Origin: DASQPR01 sp963797675
GTDB lineage: Bacteria; Actinomycetota; Actinomycetes; Mycobacteriales; Micromonosporaceae
NCBI GenBank assembly: GCA_963797675.1
Contig: CAWCQQ010000002.1
Span: 1,054,001-1,118,000 of the forward strand
DNA length: 64,000 nt
Direction of reading: 5' to 3'
The position numbers and the translations under genes are program-made. Shown here one piece after another: positions 16,119-24,730 of the stretch (position 1 is the first letter of the stretch; every line of letters begins with the position of its first letter). The notes under the pieces are model-generated. The model saw nothing but the letters and a program-made list of their open reading frames with translations. It was not told the origin of the DNA and ran no database searches.

Positions 16119-17756
16119 ATGGCCGAACTGACCATCTCCTCGGACGACATTCGGGGTGCGCTGGAGCGCTACGTCTCCTCGTACACGCCGGAGACCACCC
16201 GCGAGGAGGTCGGTGTCGTCACCGAGGCTGGTGACGGTATCGCCCGCGTCGAGGGTCTCCCCTCGACGATGGCCAATGAGCTGCTCGAATTCGCAGACGG
16301 CACACTCGGTGTCGCGCTGAACCTCGACGTCCGTGAGATCGGTGTCGTCGTCCTCGGCTCGTTCGACAAGATCGAAGAAGGCCAGCAGGTCAAGCGCACC
16401 GGACGTGTTCTGTCCGTGCCGGTCGGCGATGGCTTCCTCGGCCGTGTCGTCGACCCGCTGGGCACCCCGATCGACGGTCTCGGCGAGATCGTGAACGAAG
16501 GCTTCCGCGAGCTGGAGCTGCAGGCGCCGAACGTCATGGTGCGTAAGAGCGTGCACGAGCCGCTGCAGACCGGCATCAAGGCGATCGACTCGATGACGCC
16601 GATCGGCCGTGGCCAGCGTCAGCTGATCATCGGCGACCGCAAGACCGGTAAGACCACGGTCGCGATCGACACGATCCTCAACCAGCTGGAAAACTGGAAG
16701 TCCGGCGACCCGATCAAGCAGGTCCGCTGCATCTACGTCGCGATCGGCCAGAAGGCGACCACGATCGCCTCGATCCGCGCGACGCTGGAAGAGGCCGGCG
16801 CGATGGAGTACACGACGATCGTCGCGTCTCCGGCGTCCGACCCGGCCGGCTTCAAGTACCTGTCGCCGTACACCGGTTCGGCCATCGGCCAGCACTGGAT
16901 GTACGCCGGCAAGCACGTTCTGATCGTCTTCGACGACCTGTCCAAGCAGGCCGAGGCGTACCGGGCCGTGTCGCTGCTGCTCCGCCGCCCGCCGGGCCGC
17001 GAGGCGTACCCGGGTGACGTCTTCTACCTGCACTCCCGCCTGCTGGAGCGCTGCGCGAAGCTCTCCGACGAGCTGGGCGCGGGTTCGATGACCGGCCTGC
17101 CGATCATCGAGACGAAGGCCGGCGACATCTCGGCGTTCATCCCGACCAACGTCATCTCGATCACCGATGGACAGATCTTCCTCGAGGAGTCGCTGTTCAA
17201 CTCGGGTGTCCGCCCGGCGATCAACGTCGGTACGTCGGTCTCCCGGGTCGGTGGCGCCGCGCAGGCCAAGGGCATGAAGAAGGTCGCCGGCCGTCTGCGC
17301 CTCGACCTGGCCCAGTTCCGTGAGCTGGAGTCGTTCGCCGCATTCGCGTCGGACCTCGACAAGACCTCGCGTGCGCAGCTGGACAAGGGTGCCCGCCTGG
17401 TCGAGCTGCTCAAGCAGCCGAACTCGGCGCCGTACCCGATCGCGGAGCAGACCGTCTCGGTCTGGGCCGGCACGGAAGGCAAGCTCGACGACATCCCGGT
17501 CGCCGACGTCCGCCGGTTCGAGGCGGAGTTCCTGTCGAATCTCCGGCACAACCACAAGGGCACGCTCGACGCGATCACGGCGAACAAGTGGGATGACAGC
17601 ATCGTCGATCAGCTCGACGTGGCGTTGACCCAGTTCAAGCAGGGCTTCTCAGCCCACGACTACACGCCGCACATCGTGGAGGCGGACCCGACCGCGCTGG
17701 ACGACGACGCAGTGGGACACGAGACCGTCACCCGCGTCGTGCCGCCGAAGAAGTAG
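16119..17756 (+). CDS. atpA: F0F1 ATP synthase subunit alpha
   Basis: The regulatory nucleotide-binding subunit of the F1 head, 545 residues. The beta-barrel N-terminal domain is followed by the P-loop GDRKTGKTTVAID, the segment VIVFDDLSKQAEAYRAVSLL with the Walker B Asp, and the alpha signature PAINVGTSVSRVGGAAQ carrying the arginine finger (SRVGG). The C-terminal tail after the helical domain, ending HETVTRVVPPKK, is longer than in E. coli and resembles the extended alpha tail of mycobacteria, which restrains ATP hydrolysis. The gene is intact and lies 72 bases after atpH; that gap has a small purine-rich ribosome binding site (AAGGAAG) before the ATG. Confidence 0.97.
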   Translation: MAELTISSDDIRGALERYVSSYTPETTREEVGVVTEAGDGIARVEGLPSTMANELLEFADGTLGVALNLDVREIGVVVLGSFDKIEEGQQVKRTGRVLSVPVGDGFLGRVVDPLGTPIDGLGEIVNEGFRELELQAPNVMVRKSVHEPLQTGIKAIDSMTPIGRGQRQLIIGDRKTGKTTVAIDTILNQLENWKSGDPIKQVRCIYVAIGQKATTIASIRATLEEAGAMEYTTIVASPASDPAGFKYLSPYTGSAIGQHWMYAGKHVLIVFDDLSKQAEAYRAVSLLLRRPPGREAYPGDVFYLHSRLLERCAKLSDELGAGSMTGLPIIETKAGDISAFIPTNVISITDGQIFLEESLFNSGVRPAINVGTSVSRVGGAAQAKGMKKVAGRLRLDLAQFRELESFAAFASDLDKTSRAQLDKGARLVELLKQPNSAPYPIAEQTVSVWAGTEGKLDDIPVADVRRFEAEFLSNLRHNHKGTLDAITANKWDDSIVDQLDVALTQFKQGFSAHDYTPHIVEADPTALDDDAVGHETVTRVVPPKK

Positions 17757-17763
17757 GCGTCCG

Positions 17764-18693
17764 ATGGCTGGCCAGGTACGTGTCCTTCGACGGCGGATTC
17801 GCGCGACCCGTTCGACGAAGAAGATCACCAAGGCGATGGAGCTCGTTGCCACGAGCCGCATCGCCAAGGCGCAGGAGCGGGTCGCGGCGTCGCTGCCGTA
17901 CGCGCAGGCGATCACGGGCGTGCTGACCGCGCTCGCGACGAGTGCGAACATCGACAACCCGTTGTTGCAACCGCGGGAGACCATCCGGCGCTCCGGCGTG
18001 CTGGTCATCACGAGTGACCGTGGTCTCTGCGGTGGCTACAACGTGAACGCGATCAAGACGGCCGAGCAGCTCATCGCGCACCTGCGCGAAGAAGGCAAGC
18101 AGGTCTCGCTGTACGTGATCGGCCGCAAGGGCATCGCGTACTACCGGTTCCGCAGTCGCGAGATCGCGGAGAGCTGGAGCGGCTTCAGCGAGCAGCCGAC
18201 CTTCGCGGATGCGCGGATGGTCGGCGAGGAGCTGATCTCGGCGTTCGTAGCCGGATCGGACGACGCGGAAGCCGGTCCCGGTGCCGACGGCATCCTGGGC
18301 GTGGACGAACTGCACATCGTGTCGACGAAGTTCCTGTCGCTGATGTCGCAGGCGCCGCAGGCCAAGGTGCTCGCCCCGATGGAGGTCGAGGAGCAGGAAG
18401 GCGACCCCGGCCTGCTGCCGCAGTACGAGTTCGAGCCGGAAGCCGACGAACTGCTCGGCGCACTGCTGCCGAAGTACATCAACACGCGGATTTACGCGGC
18501 GTTGCTGGACGCGGCGGCAAGCGAGTCGGCGTCCCGCCGGCGGGCAATGAAGAGCGCGACCGATAACGCAGATGACATGATCAAGAGGCTGACGCGGGAA
18601 ATGAACTCCGCTCGTCAGTCGGCGATCACCCAGGAGATCAGTGAGATCGTCGGCGGCGCGAACGCGCTCGCGGCGGCAGGGAGTGATATGTGA
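17764..18693 (+). CDS. atpG: F0F1 ATP synthase subunit gamma
   Basis: The rotating central shaft, 309 residues. The N-terminal helix (VLRRRIRATRSTKKITKAMELV) and the C-terminal helix (RRAMKSATDNADDMIKRLTR) form the coiled coil; the Rossmann-like middle has VLVITSDRGLCGGYNVNAIK. It has an insert rich in Asp and Glu after residue about 160 (GSDDAEAGPGADG), similar in position to the loop described in mycobacterial gamma. The stop TGA 18691-18693 overlaps the atpD ATG. Confidence 0.96.
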   Translation: MAGQVRVLRRRIRATRSTKKITKAMELVATSRIAKAQERVAASLPYAQAITGVLTALATSANIDNPLLQPRETIRRSGVLVITSDRGLCGGYNVNAIKTAEQLIAHLREEGKQVSLYVIGRKGIAYYRFRSREIAESWSGFSEQPTFADARMVGEELISAFVAGSDDAEAGPGADGILGVDELHIVSTKFLSLMSQAPQAKVLAPMEVEEQEGDPGLLPQYEFEPEADELLGALLPKYINTRIYAALLDAAASESASRRRAMKSATDNADDMIKRLTREMNSARQSAITQEISEIVGGANALAAAGSDM

Positions 18694-20135
18694 TGACCGC
18701 AGCAACAGTGGATACGAAAGCGGGCGTCGGCCGCGTCGTTCGGGTCATCGGCCCGGTCGTCGACGTCGAATTCCCCCGTGACGCGATGCCCGCAATCTTC
18801 AACGCCCTCAAGGTCGATGTGACCCTGAGCGCGGGTACCCGGACGCTGACCCTCGAGGTGTCCAACCACCTCGGCGACAACATCGTCCGTGCGATCTCGA
18901 TGCAGCCGACGGACGGCATGATCCGCGGCGCGTCGGTTGTCGACACCGGATCGGCGATCTCGGTGCCGGTCGGCGACGAGACCAAGGGGCGCGTCTTCAA
19001 CGTGCTCGGCGACTGCCTCAACATGCCGGAAGGCGAGACGTTCACGTCCGCCGAGCGCTGGGGCATCCACCGGAAGCCACCGGCCTTCGCCGACCTGGAG
19101 CCGAAGGAGGAGATCCTCGAGACCGGTGTCAAGGTCATCGACCTCCTCGCCCCGTACGTCAAGGGTGGCAAGATCGGCCTGTTCGGTGGTGCCGGCGTCG
19201 GCAAGACCGTTCTGATCCAGGAAATGATCATCCGTGTGGCCCGGAACTTCGGTGGTACATCGGTGTTCGCGGGCGTCGGTGAGCGTACGCGTGAGGGCAA
19301 CGACCTGATCAGCGAAATGACCGAGGCGGGCGTGTTCCAGGACACCGCCTTGGTCTTCGGCCAGATGGACGAGCCGCCGGGCACGCGTCTTCGCGTCGCG
19401 CTGTCGGCGCTGACGATGGCGGAGTACTTCCGTGACGTCAAGGGCCAGGAGGTGCTGCTCTTCATCGACAACATCTTCCGGTTCACGCAGGCCGGTTCCG
19501 AGGTCTCCACGCTGCTCGGCCGGATGCCGAGTGCGGTCGGTTACCAGCCGAACCTCGCCGACGAGATGGGCGAGCTGCAGGAGCGGATCACCTCCGTCCG
19601 TGGCCGCGCCATCACGTCGCTGCAGGCGATCTACGTACCCGCCGACGACTACACCGACCCGGCGCCGGCTACCACGTTCGCCCACCTCGACGCGACCACG
19701 AACCTCGAGCGGAAGGTGTCCGACAAGGGCATCTACCCGGCCGTCGACCCGCTGGCGTCGAGCTCGCGGATCCTCGCGCCGCAGTACGTCGGCCAGGACC
19801 ACTACAACGTGGCCTCCGAGGTCAAGCGGATCCTGCAGAAGTACAACGACCTGCAGGACATCATCGCGATCCTCGGTATGGACGAGCTCTCCGAAGAAGA
19901 CAAGGTGACCGTGCAGCGTGCACGTCGCATCGAGCGCTTCCTCTCGCAGAACACGTACGCGGCGAAGCAGTTCACCGGCGTCGAGGGTTCGACGGTGCCG
20001 ATCAAGGAGACCGTCGAGGCGTTCAAGAAGATCGCCGAGGGTGAGTACGACCACTTCCCCGAGCAGGCGTTCTTCATGTGCGGTGGCCTCGAGGACCTCG
20101 AGCGTCAGGCGCACGAAATGATGAAGAACAACTGA
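18693..20135 (+). CDS. atpD: F0F1 ATP synthase subunit beta
   Basis: The catalytic subunit, 480 residues. The P-loop is GGAGVGKTVLIQ, followed by the catalytic Glu in GVGERTREGNDL, the Walker B segment VLLFIDNIFRFTQAGSEV and the DELSEED-type lever motif, here DELSEED exactly (MDELSEEDKVTV). The start ATG 18693 overlaps the atpG stop; an in-frame GTG at 18690 is possible. The frame is intact and of normal length. Confidence 0.98.
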   Translation: MTAATVDTKAGVGRVVRVIGPVVDVEFPRDAMPAIFNALKVDVTLSAGTRTLTLEVSNHLGDNIVRAISMQPTDGMIRGASVVDTGSAISVPVGDETKGRVFNVLGDCLNMPEGETFTSAERWGIHRKPPAFADLEPKEEILETGVKVIDLLAPYVKGGKIGLFGGAGVGKTVLIQEMIIRVARNFGGTSVFAGVGERTREGNDLISEMTEAGVFQDTALVFGQMDEPPGTRLRVALSALTMAEYFRDVKGQEVLLFIDNIFRFTQAGSEVSTLLGRMPSAVGYQPNLADEMGELQERITSVRGRAITSLQAIYVPADDYTDPAPATTFAHLDATTNLERKVSDKGIYPAVDPLASSSRILAPQYVGQDHYNVASEVKRILQKYNDLQDIIAILGMDELSEEDKVTVQRARRIERFLSQNTYAAKQFTGVEGSTVPIKETVEAFKKIAEGEYDHFPEQAFFMCGGLEDLERQAHEMMKNN

Positions 20136-20155
20136 CGATCATCCATCGTCCGTGA

Positions 20156-20191
20156 ATGTGGGGGCCGGGGCCGTAGCTCCGGCCCCCACAT
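20156..20191 (+). terminator. Hairpin between atpD and atpC
   Basis: A perfect 13-bp GC-rich stem (20156-20168 with 20179-20191) around a 10-base loop lies 21 bases after atpD. There is no T-run. It may be a partial terminator, an RNase barrier or a processing site that lowers atpC mRNA relative to the rest of the operon. Confidence 0.6.
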
Positions 20192-20285
20192 CGCAATCGC
20201 CCGCGAGGCACAGTTACACTCAGCAACTATCTTCGGGCGCTCATACGCGCGATGCAGATAGCGAAACGTACGAGGAGAACTAACG

Positions 20286-20567
20286 GTGGCAACTGAGCTG
20301 CACGTGGAACTCGTGGCCGTGGAGGAGAAGGTTTACTCCGGCGAGGTCATCGAGGTCCTGGCCCGCACGACAGTGGGGGAGATGGGCGTACTGGCGCATC
20401 ACGCGCCGCTGCTCGGCCAGCTCGCTGAGCCGGGTGAGGTCACCCTGCGCTTCGCGGACGGGGAAGACGTCGTCTACGAGGTCGACGGTGGATTCCTCTC
20501 CGTGACCGAGGACGGCGTGACGATCCTCGCCGAGTCCTGCACGCTCATCTCCGGCACAACGCACTGA
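20286..20567 (+). CDS. atpC: F0F1 ATP synthase subunit epsilon, lacking the C-terminal domain
   Basis: The central-stalk foot subunit. Only 93 residues are encoded, against about 120-140 in most bacteria. The beta-sandwich is complete, with LHVELVAVEEKVYSGEVIEV, TTVGEMGVLAHHAPLLGQL and the final strand GVTILAES, but the protein ends at ISGTTH where the two C-terminal helices would begin. DUF2550 starts 13 bases later, so there is no room for a frame-shifted remainder. The epsilon C-terminal helices inhibit ATP hydrolysis in many bacteria, so this enzyme must use another brake or none. The start is GTG 20286, 150 bases after atpD behind a hairpin. Confidence 0.93.
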   Translation: MATELHVELVAVEEKVYSGEVIEVLARTTVGEMGVLAHHAPLLGQLAEPGEVTLRFADGEDVVYEVDGGFLSVTEDGVTILAESCTLISGTTH

Positions 20568-20580
20568 GGTCCGGACGCCG

Positions 20581-21015
20581 GTGAGGATCTTTGAATGGGT
20601 CTTGGTCGGCGTCGCAGGAGTGTTCGTGGCCCTGTCCGTCCTGTTCATCCGGCGCGAAGTGATCGCCCGGGGCAGCACGATCGAAGTCAGCTTCCGCCTG
20701 TCGACCTATATGGACGGTCGCGGTTGGTCGCCCGGGATCGCTCGGTTCGTCGGCGACGAACTGCACTGGTACCGAGTCTTCAGTCTCGCGTTTCGTCCAC
20801 GTCGGATCCTGAACCGGCAGGTCGTCGCGGTGACCCGGCAGCGCAAGCCGGATGCGCTCGAACAGCGCGCGTTGCCCGGTCGGATGATCGTGCTCGCCTG
20901 TGTATCGCAGCGCGAACCGGTCGAGATCGCAATGGCGGAGACCACGGTCACCGGATTCATGTCATGGCTCGAGGCCGCTCCTCCGGGAGCGGCCTCGCGC
21001 CGTCCCGCTGCTTAA
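20581..21015 (+). CDS. DUF2550 family membrane-anchored protein
   Basis: A 144-residue protein with one N-terminal transmembrane helix (WVLVGVAGVFVALSVLFI) and a cytoplasmic domain containing WSPGIARFVGDELHWYRVFS and RILNRQVVAVTRQRKP. This matches DUF2550, a family found directly downstream of atpC in many actinobacteria. Its function is unknown; the conserved position suggests a link to ATP synthase or the envelope. Start GTG 20581, 13 bases after atpC, so it is in the same operon. The last 15 residues are Pro/Ala/Arg-rich. Confidence 0.85.
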   Translation: MRIFEWVLVGVAGVFVALSVLFIRREVIARGSTIEVSFRLSTYMDGRGWSPGIARFVGDELHWYRVFSLAFRPRRILNRQVVAVTRQRKPDALEQRALPGRMIVLACVSQREPVEIAMAETTVTGFMSWLEAAPPGAASRRPAA

Positions 21016-21070
21016 TATCGCCGGTCGTGAGGTGCCGGTCTACGGTATCCTTTCGGACCGGAGGGCACCC

Positions 21071-24000
21071 GTGATCGAATTCAGCGTGCTGGGACCGCTG
21101 GAGCTGCGGCGTGACGGCGCTCGGCTCAACGTACCGACCACGATGCTGCGCCGCCTGCTTGCCCTGCTTCTCGCCCGAGCCGGTACGCCGGTGCCGATCG
21201 ATGTGATCGTTGACGCGTTGTGGCCGGTCGGGCCGCCGCCGTCCGCTCGCCGTACGGTGGCCGTCTATATCTCGCGACTGCGCTCGGTCCTGGGCGACGA
21301 CGATCGTGTTCTGACGGCGGCCGGTGCGTACGCGCTCGATCCTCGTGCCGAGGAACTGGACTCGTCCGAGTTCATGCAGCTGGTCGCGGTCGCCAGCACG
21401 GCCGCAGCCCGCGGGGATGTGGTCGGCGCAGGTCAGGCATTCCGGGATGGCCTCGCGCTCTGGCGGGGTGCCGCCTTCGAAGGCATGCACGACATGCCCC
21501 TCATCGCCGCCGCGGCGGACCGGCTGGAGCAACTCCGTCTGATGTCCTTCGAGCAGTGGGTCGACTCCGAACTCGCGTCCGGACGGCATGCCGAGGCGTC
21601 GGTCGCGCTGAACGAGATGATCGCTGCCCACCCCTACCGGGAACGGCTCCGTGGTCAACGCATGCTGGCGCTGTACCGCGGCGGACGGCAGGCCGAGGCG
21701 CTCGAGACCTACCGCGAGACCTACCAGGTGCTGATGGACGACCTCGGTGTCGAACCCACCGATGAGCTCAATCGACTGCACCAGCGCATTCTCGCCGGTG
21801 ATCAGGGCCTGCTCGCCCCCGAGGCGCCGGCCCCGGCACCGATCGCCGTCGAGACACCGACCTACCCGGTTCCGTCACAACTTCCGCTGATGATTCGCGA
21901 GTTCGTCGGCCGGACCGACGAACTTCGCGACCTCGATGCGTTCCTGGCACGATCGACGACCGAGCCGGCGACGATGCCGATCGTGGCGATCTCCGGGATG
22001 GCCGGGGTCGGCAAGACGGCGCTCGCGCTGCGGTGGGCACATCATGTTGTCGCGGGCTATCCGGACGGTCAGCTCTACGTTGATCTTCGCGGTAACGCCG
22101 CGGACAAGCAGGTGGCGTCCGCGACGGCAGTGGGGATCGCGCTTCGGGCGTTGGGGATCAAGCCGGATCAGGTGCCGGGAGATCTGGACGAGGCGTCGTC
22201 GCTGTACCGGTCGTTGCTCGCCACCCGCCGCGTCATGATCGTCTTGGATAATGCCCGCTCGGTTGATCAGGTCCGGCGGCTCCTTCCGGGTGGCACCGGG
22301 TGCCTCGTCATCGTCACCAGTCGGCATCGGCTCGGCGAGTTGGAGATCCACGACGGCGCGTACGGGCGACGGTTGGACGTGCTGTCCGCCGGTGAAGCCG
22401 GGGACCTGATCTCGGAGCTGATCGGCCGGGAGCGGGCTCGTGCCGAACCCGACGTGGTGGTCGAGGTTGCCCGGCTGTGCGCCTTTCTGCCGCTGGCGGT
22501 ACGGATCGCGGCGGCTCGGCTCGGCGAACACGGCGATCAGGGCATCGCCTGGTACCGCGACGAGCTGGCCAGCGATGATCGCCTCGGTGCGCTGTCGCTC
22601 GAAGGGGACGAGGGCGTCGCGGTACGTGCTGCGTTCGATCTGTCGTACCGCATGATCCCGGCCGAAACCCAGCGCCTGTTCCGCCTTCTCGGTCTCGTAC
22701 CCGGCCCGGACTTCGGCGTCGATGCGGTGGCGGCGCTCGCCGGCGTGTCGATCGCTTCGGCGCGGCGTGGCCTCGCCCGGCTCGCCGCGGTGCATCTGAT
22801 CCGGCAGCCGTCCAACGACCGGTATGACTTCCACGATCTGATCCGCGAATTCGCACAGGAACTGGCGTCGACCGAGCCGGATCGCCAGGATGCGTACGCC
22901 CGGCTCTACCGCTGGTACGCGTACTGCATCCGGGCTGCCGGTGGCGCTACCTACGGCTCGCACGCGTACCTGCCGGCGGACGTCGGCGATGAGCCACCGT
23001 TCGAGACCACGTTCGACTTGACCGATCCCGCGCAGTCGATCGCCTGGGCGCAGCGGGAGTATGTCGGGCTGCTCGCCGCCATCACGGCCGGCGTCGCCAC
23101 CGGGAACGCTCGGGCGACCACGCGGATCGCCGATAGCCTGCGCCCATACCTGCAGGCGTGGTCGAGCCTCAACGACTGGCTGCTGATCGCGGATGCGGCG
23201 AGGGAGGCCGCTCGGCTGATCGGTGACCTGGCGGCGCAGTGCTCCGCGGACATCATCAAGGCATCGGCGTACGGCACCCGCAACGACTACGGCCGGGCGA
23301 AGGGATATCTGACCACGGCGCTGGAGTTCGGCCGCCGGGCCGGGTGGGAGCGGGGCACGCTGACGGCGCTCGGCAACCTCGCCATGATCGATGGCATCAC
23401 CGGCCGGCTGGCCGAATCCCACGCATCGATCCGCGAGGTGATCAAGGCCAGCGAGCGTCTCGACCTGCCGAATCTGGCATTCGTCAACCGGGGCAATCTC
23501 GGTCGGCTGTTGCATGAAATGGGGCGGTCGGAGGAGGGGCTGGCGCATATCCTCACCGGGCTGAGCAGCTCCCCGGACCTTTACATCTCGCCGCTCAAGG
23601 GCAATCTGCTGGACTCGGCCGGGGTTGCGCTGAGCCGGCTCGGTCGGTACGACGAGGCAACCGACCATTTTGAACGCGCGCTCGCGCTCTTCCGTCACGG
23701 CGGCGATCCGGTGTCGGAGGCGATGACGCTGGCTCACTGCAGCGGCGTGGCTCTGGCACAGGGCAACCTCGACGACGCTCGGACATTCGTGGCGCTCGCG
23801 CTGATCAAGGTACAGAACCGCAGCGTGGAGCGGATCGAGGCGGAGATCCTGAACTACGCGGCGCCGATAAACGTGGCCGATCAGCAGCCGGAGACGGCGA
23901 TCAGGAACGCCTCTCGCGCCTACGACTTGGCCGCCAAGGTCGGTGCTCGATGGCCGGAGATCAGTGCGTTGATCAATCTGTCCAGCGCACACCATGCGCT

Positions 24001-24139
24001 GGGGGACGACGCGGCGGCACGGGATTTCGGTCGTCGTGCCCGCGACCTGGCCGACGAATTCGGTTACGGCGGTCTGGCCATCGACGCTGCGGCCGCCATC
24101 GAGCAGGCGACGATCAGCGCAACGTCGCGTCCGTCCTAA
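21071..24139 (+). CDS. AfsR/SARP-family transcriptional regulator with NB-ARC ATPase and TPR domains
   Basis: A 1022-residue DNA-binding STAND protein. Residues 1-95 form the OmpR-type winged helix (FSVLGPLELRRDGARLNV, TVAVYISRLRSVLGDDDRV). Residues about 96-245 are the bacterial transcriptional activation domain (FRDGLALWRGAAFEGM, YRGGRQAEALETYRETYQVL). The NB-ARC ATPase follows with P-loop GMAGVGKTALALRW starting near residue 309, the Walker B-like VMIVLDNARSVDQV, and VIVTSRHRL. The rest, about 620-1020, consists of TPR-like helices. These proteins usually activate secondary-metabolite or developmental genes; no biosynthetic cluster is visible next to it. The start GTG 21071 is chosen because the homologous region begins there. 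No membrane segment is seen. Confidence 0.93.
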   Translation: MIEFSVLGPLELRRDGARLNVPTTMLRRLLALLLARAGTPVPIDVIVDALWPVGPPPSARRTVAVYISRLRSVLGDDDRVLTAAGAYALDPRAEELDSSEFMQLVAVASTAAARGDVVGAGQAFRDGLALWRGAAFEGMHDMPLIAAAADRLEQLRLMSFEQWVDSELASGRHAEASVALNEMIAAHPYRERLRGQRMLALYRGGRQAEALETYRETYQVLMDDLGVEPTDELNRLHQRILAGDQGLLAPEAPAPAPIAVETPTYPVPSQLPLMIREFVGRTDELRDLDAFLARSTTEPATMPIVAISGMAGVGKTALALRWAHHVVAGYPDGQLYVDLRGNAADKQVASATAVGIALRALGIKPDQVPGDLDEASSLYRSLLATRRVMIVLDNARSVDQVRRLLPGGTGCLVIVTSRHRLGELEIHDGAYGRRLDVLSAGEAGDLISELIGRERARAEPDVVVEVARLCAFLPLAVRIAAARLGEHGDQGIAWYRDELASDDRLGALSLEGDEGVAVRAAFDLSYRMIPAETQRLFRLLGLVPGPDFGVDAVAALAGVSIASARRGLARLAAVHLIRQPSNDRYDFHDLIREFAQELASTEPDRQDAYARLYRWYAYCIRAAGGATYGSHAYLPADVGDEPPFETTFDLTDPAQSIAWAQREYVGLLAAITAGVATGNARATTRIADSLRPYLQAWSSLNDWLLIADAAREAARLIGDLAAQCSADIIKASAYGTRNDYGRAKGYLTTALEFGRRAGWERGTLTALGNLAMIDGITGRLAESHASIREVIKASERLDLPNLAFVNRGNLGRLLHEMGRSEEGLAHILTGLSSSPDLYISPLKGNLLDSAGVALSRLGRYDEATDHFERALALFRHGGDPVSEAMTLAHCSGVALAQGNLDDARTFVALALIKVQNRSVERIEAEILNYAAPINVADQQPETAIRNASRAYDLAAKVGARWPEISALINLSSAHHALGDDAAARDFGRRARDLADEFGYGGLAIDAAAAIEQATISATSRPS

Positions 24140-24151
24140 CGAGCCAGGCGG

Positions 24152-24541
24152 TCAGTCGGCGATCAGCTCGACCTCGTACCCCTGGGTGTTTTCCAGGAAC
24201 GCCGCGTAATGGTCGGGGCCACCCGCGAACGGGTGCCGGTCGGCGAACATCAGCGTCCACCCGTGCGCGCGCGCATCGGTGACCAGCCGGTCCACCGCGG
24301 TCCGCGGCCCTGCATGGAACGCCAGGTGATTGAGGCCGGGACGGCACCGCTCGTGCGTCGTGGCGGTGAGCGCCGGTGACTGCTCGACCACGACGTAGAC
24401 GTCACCGAGCCGCCAGGACCGGCCGTTCTCCCAGTCCTGGAAACCGGTCCAGCCGAGTTCGCCGAGCAGCCAGCCCCAGCTCTCGACGGCAGTGCCGAGA
24501 TCGGGCACCCAGACCTCGACATGGTGCAGCCCGCCGATCAT
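24152..24541 (-). CDS. VOC (glyoxalase/bleomycin-resistance fold) family protein
   Basis: About 129 residues with two beta-alpha-beta-beta-beta units. Putative metal ligands are His in GLHHVEVWVPDL, His in GLNHLAFHAG and Glu near the end in YEVELIAD, the usual positions in the vicinal-oxygen-chelate superfamily. The substrate is unknown. I start it at ATG 24541. A longer open frame runs upstream through the 54-bp tandem repeats and would add a Ser/Arg/Glu-rich 72-residue tail, but nothing supports translation of that part. A GAGGAG sequence derived from the last repeat lies about 13 bases before the start. Confidence 0.8.
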   Translation of the reverse strand: MIGGLHHVEVWVPDLGTAVESWGWLLGELGWTGFQDWENGRSWRLGDVYVVVEQSPALTATTHERCRPGLNHLAFHAGPRTAVDRLVTDARAHGWTLMFADRHPFAGGPDHYAAFLENTQGYEVELIAD

Positions 24542-24552
24542 CTGGCGTTTCA

Positions 24553-24730
24553 CACTCCTCGCGCTCGCTCTACTGGACTGCTCGCGACTGCGGGGCTCGC
24601 TTCGCTCACTCCTCGCGCTCGCTCTACTGGACTGCTCGCGACTGCGGGGCTCGCTTCGCTCACTCCTCGCGCTCGCTCTACTGGACTGCTCGCGACTGCG
24701 GGGCTCGCTTCGCTCACTCCTCGCGCTCGC
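24553..24730. repeat. 54-bp tandem repeat, three full copies and a partial fourth
   Basis: Identical units start at 24553, 24607 and 24661; a 16-base partial copy follows at 24715-24730. Each unit begins CACTCCTCGCGCTCGCTC and ends GGGGCTCGCTTCGCT. The array lies between the VOC and adenosyltransferase genes and includes the last codons of the latter (GEREE and stop). Unit length is a multiple of three, so copy changes keep any frame. Perfect identity indicates recent expansion. Confidence 0.95.

Noticed and set aside
15627..17555. Long open frame opposite atpH-atpA
   Set aside because: A shadow produced by high GC codon bias; the plus-strand genes are unmistakable.
24553..24730. CRISPR array
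   Set aside because: The units are directly joined 54-mers with no unique spacers.
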